The notes under the pieces were generated by a model. The model was not told the DNA's origin and ran no database searches. It saw only the letters and a program-made list of their open reading frames with translations. The position numbers and the translations under genes were made by a program. From Rutpela maculata (taxonomy: Eukaryota; Arthropoda; Insecta; Coleoptera; Cerambycidae), in the NCBI GenBank assembly GCA_936432065.2, contig OW386285.2, forward strand, positions 37,937,920 to 38,001,919: 64,000 bases of DNA, written 5' to 3'. Shown in pieces: positions 32,653 to 44,119 of this stretch (its first letter is position 1; each line of letters begins with the position of its first letter).

Positions 32653-34768
32653 TAGGGTGCCCCTTATCATTATGTAACCAAAATTTTTTTCTCAGATTTT
32701 GGGGAGTGCCGGACATAATTTTATTCCAATGGATCTAAAAATAAGTCTTACCAAATTTTAGCTCGATCGAACACTGTTAACCCGTCGCGCTTGACGTCTA
32801 ACGTAATGAGAATCTATGCGCAAGTGTATTCGTAATGCTTTTCTATCGCAGAATCCACAGAACATTCTAATTAGCTATGATTTTGTAGTATATCAAAGGA
32901 ATAAAAGAGGCATACAAAATTATCAATGAAAACCGACAAATGACATCACCCGGGTAGCTAGCAATGACTGGAGAAAACGATTACAGAATTTTCTTAGTTG
33001 AAATCAAACAAGAAATTAATAAATGGCATCGATTATTATGTATGCATTCATGTGACTACGTACTTCTTAAAATAATTATTCCCACTTATATTCAGTAAGA
33101 TTTAGACAAATAGTAATCACTGTGAGAAATAATTTAAAGAAATATTTGCCCCACTTACCCTCAATGCTCATTTTGGGATTTAATAGAAAAGGTACAAGAA
33201 TTTAATTTTGACACCACTGCTTCAAATACGGGTAGAATTAAAGGCGCTTGTGCGCTGTTAGAACAAAAACTTGAAAGAAATATATTATTTTTTGGTTGCC
33301 GTCACCTACCATGTTTTCGAAATTATTTTGGTAACAGTTTTTGAAAGAAGCAAATTTACTATTTCAGGACCAGATATTCCATTATTTAAAAGATTTAAAA
33401 ATTATTGGTCTAGAATCAACGTTCAAAATTTCGTTCCAGCTGTGGTAAACCCTGAAATTAAACAAATTGTTAGCGATCATACTGAAACTATTCTAGAAAG
33501 TATAAATGATGCGATTTCTAAAAAGTTTCCACGAGAAGACTATCTGAATCTCGTAATAATATTCCTAGGAGGCTAGAGGAGAATTTAGAAAGACGGGTAC
33601 TTACCATGTGGCCAGGTGGATGGCAAAAGCCATATATTTCTTAAAAATCATTTTATTTCGAACAGAATTCGATTTAACAAAAGGCGAGGAAAAATCACTT
33701 TGTCAAACAACATGCTTCATTGTAAAATGCTACGTAAAATACTGGATTTATGCGTCAGGAGCAATATCTGCTTCACTAATGGATATCAAATTCTTGCGAG
33801 AATTAGATCAGTATAAAGAAATTGATAAAAATATCGCCGAAGTAGCTATTGGGAAATTTGTGAACCATTTGTATTATTTGGCTGATTAATATGTCGCTTG
33901 ATGACTCGATTACAGAAAATACAAAATTAAAGATGGCGCAAAAAATTTTAGAAGAAGCAGTAAATGTAGAAGATGAAAATGAAATTGAAGATGAAACAGA
34001 AGATACCTAATCTTAAGAAATTGCCATAGAGGAAAGAAGACATTTTCGAATTCTTAAAACTCTCCGATGATGAAATTTTAATAAAATTACTTAGTAATAA
34101 GTCAATAAATTTATTTCACCGATTTAAAATAGACAATTTTTTACATTTGCATCCATCCGAATGGAAAAATTCTAATGAGTATAAACAAGGACAGCTAGTC
34201 ATTGGAGAATTCAAATTAGTAAATGACTCCGTCGAACGGGGAATAAAATTAATTCAAGATTTTGACGAGAAAGTTACAAAAATCCAGGATAAAAAACAAT
34301 TTTTATTGCAGGTGGGTCATTTTTTCATTGATATTTCCAAACTTTCTACAAGATTCGTTTTCTTAATGTATTTGTGCCTTTGGTTTTTATTTTGGACTGT
34401 CCAAAATTACCGCCGTAAATATCCTCAGACAACCAAAAAAGTATTGCAGAAAACTTTCGAAATGTAGAACTTTAGATTATGGACTAGTTTTAAAACTTTG
34501 TATTCTCGTATCAAACAATAAATAAATTAATAACTTAACATGTATATGTGATTTCCAAAAAGTAAACCATTTTAAAAGACGATGTAGGGCTAAAAATAAA
34601 ATAAAATCGATAAAAAATTAATTTTTGATTTTTGAAAATTGTAGGCCACGAGCGCGCGACGTCTTCCTTATATTCCATTAAGCTAAAAATTGGTGGGGAT
34701 CTTTTTTAAACATAATGGAACAAAATTCCACCCCAAAAATTAAAACTTCAAAAATAAGGGGCACCCTA
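32653..34768 (+). mobile_element. hAT-like DNA transposon inserted in the tail gene
   Basis: Ends TAGGGTGCCCCTTA at 32653 and its exact inverse at 34755-34768. The flanks GAGTATAAT (32644-32652) and GAGTATAT (34769-34776) match apart from one extra A, a near-perfect 8-bp target duplication as expected for hAT transposons. Inside is a degenerate transposase gene. Subterminal sequence on both sides carries GCGCG/GACGTC words. Confidence 0.85.
33160..34467 (+). pseudogene. hAT-like transposase, broken by frameshifts
   Basis: In order: LWDLIEKVQEFNFDTTASN, then TGRIKGACALLEQKL, then FGCRH, a frameshift, and HVFEIIL..SGPDIPLFKRFKNYW. Next REDYLNLVIIFLGG, a break, then ARWMAKAIYFLKIILFR, VKCYVKYW and KFVNHLYYL. 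After an acidic stretch and more stops comes WKNSNEYKQGQLVIGEF, LVNDSVERGIKLIQDF and FLLQ, then about 84 in-frame extra bases and NYRRKYP. The Asp in FDTT is a likely catalytic residue; the C-terminal ND..ERG and LL block is typical of hAT-type dimerisation tails. The extra stretch starts CAGGTGGGT, like a splice donor, but lacks a good acceptor. The copy is inactive. Confidence 0.75.
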
Positions 34769-35041
34769 GAGTATATTTACAAGTTCAGAAATAGCTGTCA
34801 GATGATTTATTACCAGAATAATGGGGATGGAAAAAAGGAAAAGTATTAACTCCAAATATGATGACAAAACCGCCTTGCAATTGTAAAAAGCGGAAATGCT
34901 TGCTCTTGTAAAAAAGCTGGCCTGTTTTGTACCGAAGCTTGTGGTTCTTGCAAAAACGACACATGCACAAATACACCTCCCGTTGAACCAGGAGAAGTTG
35001 ATTACGACGAAGAAATAATATCCAATGAAGCTGAACGTTAA
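34769..35041 (+). pseudogene. Type 1 cysteine-rich-tail protein, part after the hAT insertion
   Basis: Resumes VYLQVQ, then (after a stop) LSDDLLPE, another stop, WGWKKGKVLTP and TKPPCNCKK. After one frameshift it ends with CSCKKAGLFCTEACGSC, TCTNTPP and an acidic tail, with the stop at 35039-35041. The tail is well preserved: nine cysteines in the CxC..GLxC..xCxxC order. The PPAP..LL linker found in the other copies is shortened to PP here, so about 10 codons are missing. Confidence 0.7.
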
Positions 35042-35149
35042 TATTGTAAAATATATTTTTTTAAAATTTGCAAATAAACTCAGATCAAAACTCATTACTA
35101 AAGTGTTTCATTTTGTTACTGTTGACATAATCTTAACATTAGTAAAAAA

Positions 35150-35640
35150 TATAGTGACTTTTATAATTTTTTATGATATAAAGTTATATTAAATCTTTCA
35201 TTTGCTTCATTCTCCATAAAATGTCAACAACTGGCAAAGATCTAACTTAAAAAAATTTGAAAAAAAAAACAATTTTTGCTTACATAATCTCCAAATTGCA
35301 AAACATATAGGGACTTTTATTATTTTTTATGGTTACAAAATAAAGTTATTAAATGAATGTATTTCATATCTGATTCTATTTTTTATAATACGTTAACAAT
35401 TGGCAAATATATATTCAAAAATATTGAGAAAAAATCAATTTTTACTAATACGACTCAAAAACCCTAGTAATCTAGTTTATTTTATAATTTTCTATGGTGA
35501 AAAATTGGAGGTTATTAAAATATCTTCCATTTGCTTCCTGATTTTCTTAGATATGTTGACAATTGGCGAAGATATTAAAGATTATATAACACATTTTCTA
35601 AACATTCAATTTTTCTTATATTTTCAATATCGATTTTCTC
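35150..35640. repeat. Three-unit tandem repeat (about 155-168 bp)
   Basis: Each unit starts near TTTTATAATTTT(T/C)TATGG, passes through AAAGTTAT.AAAT..TTTCAT and ends in a GTTGACAA(T/C)TGGC(A/G)AA block. Starts are near 35,156, 35,310 and 35,478. The units lie just inside the right terminal repeat of the element. Confidence 0.65.
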
Positions 35641-35915
35641 GAAAACTATGGCATATACAAAAAAATTACAAAAGGACTTTTTAGGAAATTAGTCAAGCTT
35701 TTTTTTTATAAAAGCAATTTTTTTATATCTTCAACGGTTAACGAGTTATCAGTAACATAAGGCTTTCTTCACCGAAGGGGTGGTTTTTGGGGGGTTGCGA
35801 ACTGATTTTTGTGGTTTTGTGATGTATAACTCCTTCACTAACAGTTGCTGAAGGAAAATCCCAGATAAATTTTTTTGTGAGCTTCTGGTGTATTTTTTAC
35901 TTTACGACTGGACTA
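35630..35915. repeat. Right terminal inverted repeat of the 4.3-kb element
   Basis: Inverse of 31576-31900. GGACTATTTGCGAC at its outer end is the likely partner of the TAGTCCAATAATC phrase at 31,576. Confidence 0.8.
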
Positions 35916-36287
35916 TTTGCGACATATTCCCAACAATATTATTTGTTGTTACTTTAGTATCATTATGACTTTCAGTTTCCCAATTTGCAATTGATAAACA
36001 ATTATCAACGACTGAATAATCATTTTAAATTAATGTAAAAGTATTATTAATAGTTAATTTTTATTGACAGTTGATTGAAAATAATAATCAATTAGTATGC
36101 AAATTATAGGTTGCATAAAAACTTGTAAATATTTATTTCTTTACCGCCATTTCTGCGAGTTTTGTAAAGTGAGAAAACAAAAAAAATCATCATCAAGATC
36201 ACTAACATTCCTTCGTTTTCCCAAATGCTTAAATCTAAATATCTTGTGAATTATTAATGTTTGGAAAATTTCGTATTTGAATTCTAA

Positions 36288-36993
36288 GGTACGTACGCAC
36301 TTGTACAGAACCTCGATGCGTAACTTCGTCCCTTCGTAACTTCGGACAGGGTCAAAGCTAGCTCATGATACGCGTCAATATGTAGCGGAAAAATTATCCT
36401 CGAACAAAACTCCGTTGTGCCCCGAACTTTCCGTTTTCCATGTTGTTCGCAGTCCTGTCAGTTACTTTGTTTTTGGAAAAGAGGCGAAGACAGAGTTTAT
36501 CGAAACCATTGACAATAATAACTGCAAATTGTGACTGCGGCATATATTCATATTCATTATGCGACAAAAAGAAAAAGCCGAAAATATGGTGGCAGACACG
36601 TTTGTGTTCTAGAAATGGAGTATAGTGGTTGTACGTTGCTGACTGATTTAAAGTTTCAACATTAAAGCGGCCTATACAAAAAAGAATCGAATTTTCTTTC
36701 GTCCACTCCATATTTACAGCGCGACTGTCTATTCTACACATAAAAAATATGAAAATGCTTAAACATCTCATAAGACGATACACGAAGCTCGGACACGTCC
36801 AGACTTTGCGTAACCGCATAAAGTAACATCCTTTGAAGTGACGCAGGAATACCGACAAGTGATGGGAAAGCTGCGAACCTCGGCGCGAACACCCATGTTT
36901 GCCCTGACGTTACGCAACGAGGTTACAGGGTCCCGTCCACACGGTTACACGACGAGGTTCACAGCGAAGTTCTGTTATAAGTGCGTGCGTACC
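36288..36993. mobile_element. MITE-like element, 706 bp, about 30-bp terminal inverted repeats
   Basis: Begins GGTACGTACGCACTTGTACAGAACCTCG and ends with the near-inverse CGAAGTTCTGTTATAAGTGCGTGCGTACC. It is GC-richer than its surroundings, with repeated CGTAAC / GTTACG words near both ends. A 154-aa minus-strand frame (36394-36858) includes MEWTKENSILF, which faintly recalls the start of MADF domains found with PIF/Harbinger elements. The remainder does not match convincingly. Confidence 0.65.
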
Positions 36994-37979
36994 TTTTAGA
37001 TGTTTGAAAATGTTTTTAACCGCCTTCTCCGTCGTCTTAACAACCCCTTTTAGCTATATGCGGGGCTCGGTTCACTTCAATAAGTATGTCAAGTTAAACA
37101 ATTTTAAAACAATGTTAAATCACGAGGTGTAACAAAATTACATTGCCCCTTATCCAAACAGGATCTTCTTTTTATAGTATACACCAAAGTCTTTAAATTT
37201 CAAAGTAAAATTACAGTTTTACTGTAAATGTACAACGACGTGTTAAAGTTACACCTGAATATTACTTACACTCAGAAAAAAAGTTATGTCATGGGAAATT
37301 TACTTAGTAAAGTGTTCAATTACTCGGTAATTTTACTAATACTTTTATTAGTGTACGATCAAAATACACATGTATTTTATTTATTGCATTTATACTTCGC
37401 TATACTATCAGGTAGTGTGTAAAACTGCGATATTAAAATATGCGATTACACGCGGAAATGCCACAACAGTCGGTGACATGGCTCAGGTAACTGCTACACA
37501 TGTATTTTGCAAGTGATACCGTAGCATTCGGGGACGATTTACTGCATTTGTATATTTATATTAATAAAACTTAAGTTTTTCTTCCAACCTACATTTCAAC
37601 GTTTCAAGATAAACACGCTAATCAGTGAAATTTCTTACTAATACATATTGTGTCAAAATTTTGTTTGGTATTTTTTTTATTCATTGTCCGAAATATATTA
37701 AATGTTTTTGTATTTAAGATGTTTAATTTCTAACTCATATATTAATTTCTAACTCATTTCTTTTCATATTTAATATTCTTGTTTATTTCTTCCTAGGTTT
37801 TAATAGTATTCAGTAGTAATCAGTAATCTTTTATTTATTTAGCAAAGCTAACTATATAGTTTTAACAAAAAAAGTCACGGTGAAGACACAAATAATCGCT
37901 AGATAAAAATTAAAAATAAGTCAGTAGTAGTAGAGTCAAGAAATTTAATTAAACAGGTAACTATATTACATAATTAAAA
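36994..37979. other. No gene recognised
   Basis: AT-rich. The frame at 37228-37422 is hydrophobic, low complexity and without a recognisable family. No repeats noted. Confidence 0.4.
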
Positions 37980-38029
37980 TAATTAAAAATTGGATAATCT
38001 GATAAATCTTGCCCTGTTCTATTAGGAAG

Positions 38030-38945
38030 TGAGAGTCAAAGACTTACTACTCTTGAAAATTTGGAAATACACTTTGGGAATAACACGATACCTTCCAGTG
38101 ACCTCTGATCTGATTATTGACTCTAAGTTGCGCTTCAAAGAACATCTTCATGCTAAAGGAATCGTATACGCCACTAAAACTTATGTAAAGTCAAAGACGC
38201 TGCTTGTCTAAAGATATAAAAAAATTGCTGTGAGGTTCATTGGTTCTCTCTCATTTTAACCATTGCGACAATGTATACGGTCCTTGCCTAGGCAGTGTTG
38301 ATACGAAAAGGATTTAGAGAAAACCCAGAACAGCTGCTTGCGGCTCATTTCGGCATAAAACGCACAGAACGTATATCCCATAAATTGAGAGATGCTCCTG
38401 GCTTAACATGTTCAACCGCAGAAAACTACATACGACTTGTTTTTTCTTTGAAATATTGAAATATAAAACACCTACTTATTTGCATAGTAGGTTATCATAT
38501 AAGACAGATGTACACAACTTAAATTTACGTCACCAAAATGCCCTTACTATACCTCGTCACAAAAAATAAATTTTTAAACGGTCTTTTTCTTATAATATAG
38601 CGACTTGCGGCGATGTCATGGATGTGTAAAATTTTTCAATGTTCTTTAACATGTTTAAAGCTAGGTACAAAAGACTTTTTTTATTTGATCATCAATAATT
38701 ATCAGTATTCTGTATTGGTATACTTATGTTTAATATATTGATTAGACTTTTAAAGTTTGTTAATAGTTATGTTATGATATATTCATTATGTCAATGCATA
38801 CTCGCAATTTTAATTATAATTTTAATTTGTAATTTTCTCAGTCATATGTGGCAGAATTGGTAATTCACCTAACATATGGCCTTTTGTTTACCCTCCCCAT
38901 TTTGTGTATTATTCAATGTTATATCTTCTTTGGGTAAATAATAAA
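38030..38945 (+). pseudogene. LINE C-terminal reverse-transcriptase remnant
   Basis: Across frames it reads PVTSDLIIDSKLRFKEHL (the segment after the catalytic core), LVLSHFNHCDNVYGPCLG, SVDTKRI, LNMFNRRKLHTTCFFFEIL and KYKTPTYLHSRLSYKTDVHN, then FKARYKRLFLF. Together these follow the usual order of a CR1/Jockey-type ORF2 end. Several frameshifts and stops. The likely 3' end is near 38,945 (TAATAAACATATTATT). Confidence 0.6.
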
Positions 38946-39644
38946 CATATTATTTCATGTTACTCAGGTAAGTTATTACACTCTGTCATTCCTATGATAC
39001 ATATTCTTTTTTGTTTTCATCAATAAACTAGGATATATCCATACATGATCCTTTTGTTTCGTGTAGTCTAGCGTTGTAACTGTGAATGTCACATTTGAAC
39101 TGAATAGATTAAATATGTTGGTAGAAAATTATTCAGTAATTTACAAAAGAATATTAATGCTTTAAATTTAATATAATTTTTAACTGCAAGCCAGTTGAGT
39201 GTTGATCACATCAATATTATATTTGTATGACAGCTACATTTTTATATGAATCTCATGCAATGGTTTAATAACTGAAGTTCTTATAAATCAGTGTCAATAC
39301 ATGTATATAAAATGTGGTATTATAACTGAATTATATATGATCTATCTAGCATACAATGATACATTTTTACTTACTCGATAAGCAAAATTAATCTTTTTTG
39401 AATTTTTTTTATTACAAATATATTCGATATGCTTTAAAAATATTAATCTGAGTTAAAAATAATATTAAATTTAGATACTCTTTTCCAAATTTGTTCCTAC
39501 AAATTTAATGTTTTCATTATGAAATGCTTTAGGATACTTATTATTCTCAGTTCACACGAATTTAGAGTTATTTGGATTTACAAGTAGTTTGTTTGTTATC
39601 ATCCAGTTCTAGGCCAGTCGGAGATTGAAAAAGGATCATTTTGC
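38946..39644. other. No gene recognised
   Basis: AT-rich with no coding motif or clear repeat. Confidence 0.4.
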
Positions 39645-41767
39645 AAAATGTCGTTTACCCGCAATTTTTTTTCTTAAACTATAGTTTGGGATGTAGACAA
39701 ACATATGCTAACTATCCGCATGCTTGACAGGTGGGGCAACACACTTTAAAATTTAAAAGTCGTCCATTTTTTTACCATTTTTCGCTTTATTTGCAATATA
39801 CTTCGTATATGAAACATTTTTTGAAAATATATAAAGAGCTAGAAAAGTTGAGAAAATCGATTTTGAATATTTTATTATTCTTGACATTTTCCCAAAAAAT
39901 TCTTCGTTTAAAAGCTACAGATGAGAGAGCAATGCTACTTTTATATATATATAAATATATTTTTTTTTTTTTAATAAATATATATCGGTATAATGTAAAT
40001 TATGTTTAAATGTCCAATTTACAGTATAAATAAAATATATACCGTGCGTGTAATTTCCCATTAGGCATGTACATTCACGTAGCGCGAGAGATTTGACAAC
40101 ACCGTCAGCCGTAAATTCGTCCGTCGATGGAGTATTCCAGCTGTTATTTCATTTCAGCCAGCTGGCACGCGCGATGTTGTAATTCTTCTCCCCATGCCTA
40201 GCCCGCGACTACAAACACGGTATACAGAAATATTTATAAGTAATTTACATGTTAAACAGAAAACAAAATAAAACTTTTCAGGTATTGAGGTATTAAAATG
40301 ATAGGAAAATAAATAAACAAATATATATTTTCACAAATAGACTATTTATTTTATGCATAGTACAGCGTACCTGCGTTTCATGTATAACTTAACAGAATAT
40401 AATAGAATAGAATAAGTTTATTTAACATATTGATCTACTACAATGCAGTTGTTAAAACTGACACATTATATAAATAAACTAAGCCCCCCACATTAAGTGC
40501 TATTTAGAGCACTTGAGCGTGCATTGGATACACAAAAAAAATAAATATAATACATATATACACATTTATTCATACACGCATATCCACAACACATTATATA
40601 TAACATAATAATACCTTAACAACACTAAAATTTCTAAAATGGTATACATTATAAAAAAGAAAATAAATATGACACTAAGTACTTTAAGAATGATATACAA
40701 TATAAGACATAAGATAAGCATATACTGCTAAATTTCAGGTGATTAAAATGATGGTCTACTATGAATTAATTATTTTTCAAATCTATTAAATCATAATTTT
40801 TTTTTCCTTTCAGTTCTCATTACAAATTGTTTGGTGGAAACTATTTTAAGTTTATGAACTAATTTTATGCTTTTAATTACAGTGGGTAAAAAATTAGATG
40901 CTTTCGGAGCAAGGAAGTTGTGGCTTCTCTGGTTTTTGACATTCTTCTTCAAAAAACATAATTTTTATACCTGGTTTGGTGTTTGTATTTATCAAGTTCT
41001 TCTCTTCAGAGTATGTTTTTACTACTAAGGAGTGAAAGTATAATTGGCGGATGTCTATTATTCTGGCATCTTTGTATAATATATCTTATGGTTAAATTAT
41101 TGTTTTTTTTATATATTTAGATTTTTTTTCTAGACTACAAAGGTTGGTTTTTAAATAAACTTATTGTATTCTATTATATTCTATTAAGTTATACATGAAA
41201 CGCATGTATGCTGTACTGTGCATAAAATAAATAATCTGTTTGTGAAAATATATATTTGTTTATTTATTTTCCCATCATTTTAATACCTCAATACCTGAAA
41301 TGTTTTATTATTATTTTTTTCTGTTCAATATGTAAATTATAAATAGTTCTGTAAATATATTTTATTTAAACTGTAAATTGGACATTTAAACATAATTTAC
41401 ATTATACCGATGATATATTTCGTATTAATAATTATTATAATCACTTAAAGAAAAAAAAATCGAATAATAAAAAAGTAGCATTTTTCTTTCGTCTGTAGCT
41501 CTTAAATGAGGAATTTTCTGGAAAAATATCAAGAATAATAAAATATTCAAAATCAATTTTCTCAGCTTGTCTATCTCTTGATATATTTTCAAAAAATGAT
41601 TGATATACGAGGTATATTGCAAACAAAGCGAAAACTGGCAAAAAATGGACGATTCTTGAATTTTAAAATGTGTTGCCCCACCTGTCACGAGAGCGGATTA
41701 TTGGCATATGTTTCTCAACATTCCAAACTATACTTTAAGAAAAAAAAATTGCGGGTAAATGACATTT
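39645..41767. mobile_element. Large palindrome (2.1 kb) with a central LINE-like insert
   Basis: Left arm 39645-40440 mirrors right arm about 41155-41767. AAATGTCGTTTACCCGCAATTTTTTTTC opens it and its inverse closes it. Inner shared phrases include TGGGGCAACACA, TGTCCAATTTACAG and CATGAAACGCA. The left arm has about 190 bp more than the right, including a GC-richer block at about 40,060-40,240. The centre (about 40,440-41,155) does not fold back. Confidence 0.85.
40385..41180. repeat. LINE-like 3' tails facing outward in the palindrome centre
   Basis: AAATAAACTTATT(C/G)TATTCTATTATATTCT(G/A)TTAAGTTATACATGAAACGCA occurs on the minus strand at about 40,378-40,430 and on the plus strand at about 41,150-41,205. 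The TATTCTA-rich run resembles a LINE tail. Between them the minus strand gives short coding-like words (IIDIRQLYFHSLVVKTYSEE) that may be a reverse-transcriptase C-terminus. This part is weak. Confidence 0.4.
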
Positions 41768-42654
41768 CGCACAAAAAAGCTATTCCGACTAGCCTATTCT
41801 CTATTTTTGATAGGACTCTATTTGATTTTTGAATAACAACATCAATATAAGTATCTTCCGAGTCAATTAAAAAATATCATTTATGAACATAATGAAAAGC
41901 TAGTTTTAGTTTTAAGTTCTTGGAATGTATTTAGAGAAAAGTTAATTCTCCATTTGAACATGCAACTATTTCGCCTCCAAAATCGATTCGTCTTTTGAAG
42001 ACATGCATATCTCATAAATATAATTTTCAATGCTCAGAAAAATGTAAATATTTAATGGCGCTATTTGCAGTTATTTATTTATGGCGCTTCTATAGGTTAA
42101 ACAAATAAACAATAATTTACCTTGTTGTGATACACCCATAAATTTTCATAATTTTTTTTACTGCAAATTACAAGCAATCTCATAATCCTCGTTTTTCACT
42201 TATGGTTTTTGCTTTATTTGCTTCAAGACAGCCTACTGTTTCTTATTTAACCTTTGAAAAAATGTCAGTATCACAGCACCACCACGGGTTAGTACTCGAT
42301 ATATTAGATATTTCATTATATTGATCACATTCTATTTCGTGAAGTGAGTCTTTCACGGGTTTGCTGAAAATGGCGTAGCATGTTTTATGCCTTTTTAATG
42401 CAATCGTCGTCAGTCAGTATATGCCAGTAATTCCATATCCCCTACTAAACTAATTTCTTCGGGTATTCTACAAGTTATCATTTTTGGGTCAGTGTTTGCA
42501 ATCTAGGCAGTCGATATTTTTAGCCAAATTAATCATTATCACTTAGAATCATATGCAGTAAAATAGCGAACACCTTGTCACACCTTTGTCGTGAATCAAA
42601 TCAATAATCAATTGCTTTAAATATATTCGCAAGAAAACTCATTTTACAAAACCA
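41768..42654. other. No gene recognised
   Basis: AT-rich. A minus-strand stretch near 42,400-42,500 (RIPEEISLVGDMELLAYTD) looks protein-like but is too short to place in a family. Confidence 0.4.
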
Positions 42655-43320
42655 AAAACGCGTTTATTGTCAATTTTGTTACTTTATTTATTTTATTCAT
42701 ATAGTTATACCACCTCACAGTAAAAACCAATTACAGGGTGGGAAAAAAACGCAATAATTTGCACATACAAAAAGGGAAAAGAACCGATTACAAACATGCA
42801 TAATATACTGACAGATTAAAAGCATATTAAAATAAAATTACAAATTACTACGAAAAGATACTTGAAACACTCGAATAAAATATATCAATCTGTCCTTCAA
42901 TAGAGATGTAAGTGTTACACATAAAAGATAAGGGAGTGGGAAGATAAAATGTTTTATGATTACGCCTTTCAAATGAGGGGGCATGAAAATAACATATTCA
43001 AGATATTAGGGCAATCGGTGAAATTAACTTGCAAAAACAAAAGAGAACAAAGTTTCCTGCGGTCGTGTAAACTAAGAAAACCAAATCTATTTAGCAACTC
43101 TCCATGTTCAAAATCAACAGCATACATGATCAATTTTGTATGAAACGAATTTTAGGTAACACCGTTGTATATTCTCTATGTAATTACAATATTTATTATA
43201 ACCTGGATTCCAAATAAGTGAGGCATATTCAAGTCTGGATTTAACAAATGCAGAATAAAGAAGATTTAATAATTCAATGTCATCAAAAACACTTGAATTT
43301 CTAATCACAAAACACAAAAT
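42655..43320 (-). pseudogene. LINE C-terminal remnant
   Basis: The minus strand from 43,317 reads MCFVIRNSSVFDDIELLNLL, YSAFVKSRLEYASLIWNPGY and IENIQRCYLKFVSYKI. After a frameshift it continues LHDRRKLCSLLFL and DCPNILNMLF. This order (RLEYAS.IW, IQR.FLKF, DRR...L..L) is the standard end of Jockey/CR1-type ORF2 proteins. The 3' end lies near 42,655-42,720. No catalytic core is present. Confidence 0.75.
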
Positions 43321-44119
43321 TTATTGAACTAATCTGACTTATTTAATATGGTATCGTTCAACTCAACATTTTACGACAATTAAACTACAAGGCTGAAAAT
43401 ACTGAATTTCAATGGGACTCTGTTCTTATAATAGATGAGAAGACTAACTTCATGCCGTTTTCTGTGTGGCTTTATCTCGGAGGGCGTGGATTTTCAAATG
43501 TGATTTTCTCGAAAATTGCTAATCCTAGAAAAAAAGTTCAAATAAATAAGTTGCTTCCATCCTTTATCAATACAGTGGAGGGTCGTTACAGTTTTATTTG
43601 GGAACTGGTCACTAAAACACCAATTTTAATGTCCTTTTTTTAATATCGGAAATTTAAAGTACCGAAATTCCTACAATTCGAAAACTGCCGCTTTTTATGT
43701 ATTCATTTATTTTTTATAATTTTACTAAATTGCAATTTTTTTTAATAATATATTTTTGTTATTTGAAACTTTAATAGACATAAAAAAAATTATAAAGAAC
43801 TTTTTTGTAGCTGACAAAAAGACCTTTAATTTGCGCCTGGGCTAGTCACTCTGTCTTAAAAATTGACTGAGTTATGATTGTTTAAAATTTATGCAAATTT
43901 AAGTACTATTTGAATTCCCACAAGTCTCGCTTATTCTTCGCTTATATCTTAAAAATTATAACATTTGGAGAAAAAATGCAGATATAACTTTTTAAAGGGC
44001 ATTTGATTATCTTTCGTTTCGTTTCATTTGATGAACTGTTTATAAAAAAAGTCGGATGCTTGAAAATCGGTAAACATCAAATATTTGGAGTAGTCCTTAT
44101 CAATAAAATAATATATGTT
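43321..44119. other. No gene recognised
   Basis: AT-rich, with one short frame (43452-43643) lacking a motif. No repeats recognised. Confidence 0.4.

Larger units (their letters stand above)
31576..35915 (+). mobile_element. 4.3-kb terminal-inverted-repeat element with a cysteine-rich-tail gene, split by a hAT-like insertion
   Basis: About 300-bp inverted repeats enclose a plus-strand remnant of the type 1 cysteine-rich-tail protein (32,246-32,652 and 34,769-35,041) and a three-unit tandem repeat (35,150-35,640). A second element (32,653-34,768) sits inside the gene. Without it the outer element would be about 2.2 kb. The inverted repeats define a unit that may have moved as a DNA transposon. 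Whether the tail protein is its transposase, an accessory protein or a captured fragment cannot be told from the sequence. Confidence 0.65.

Noticed and set aside
34314..34400. Intron within the hAT transposase
   Set aside because: The CAGGTGGGT donor is good but no acceptor AG precedes the resumption at NYRRKYP; an in-frame insertion is equally possible.
36394..36858. 154-aa minus-strand open frame as a MADF protein
   Set aside because: Only MEWTKENSILF at the middle recalls the family. The rest does not follow the MADF pattern, and the frame lies within a MITE-like element.
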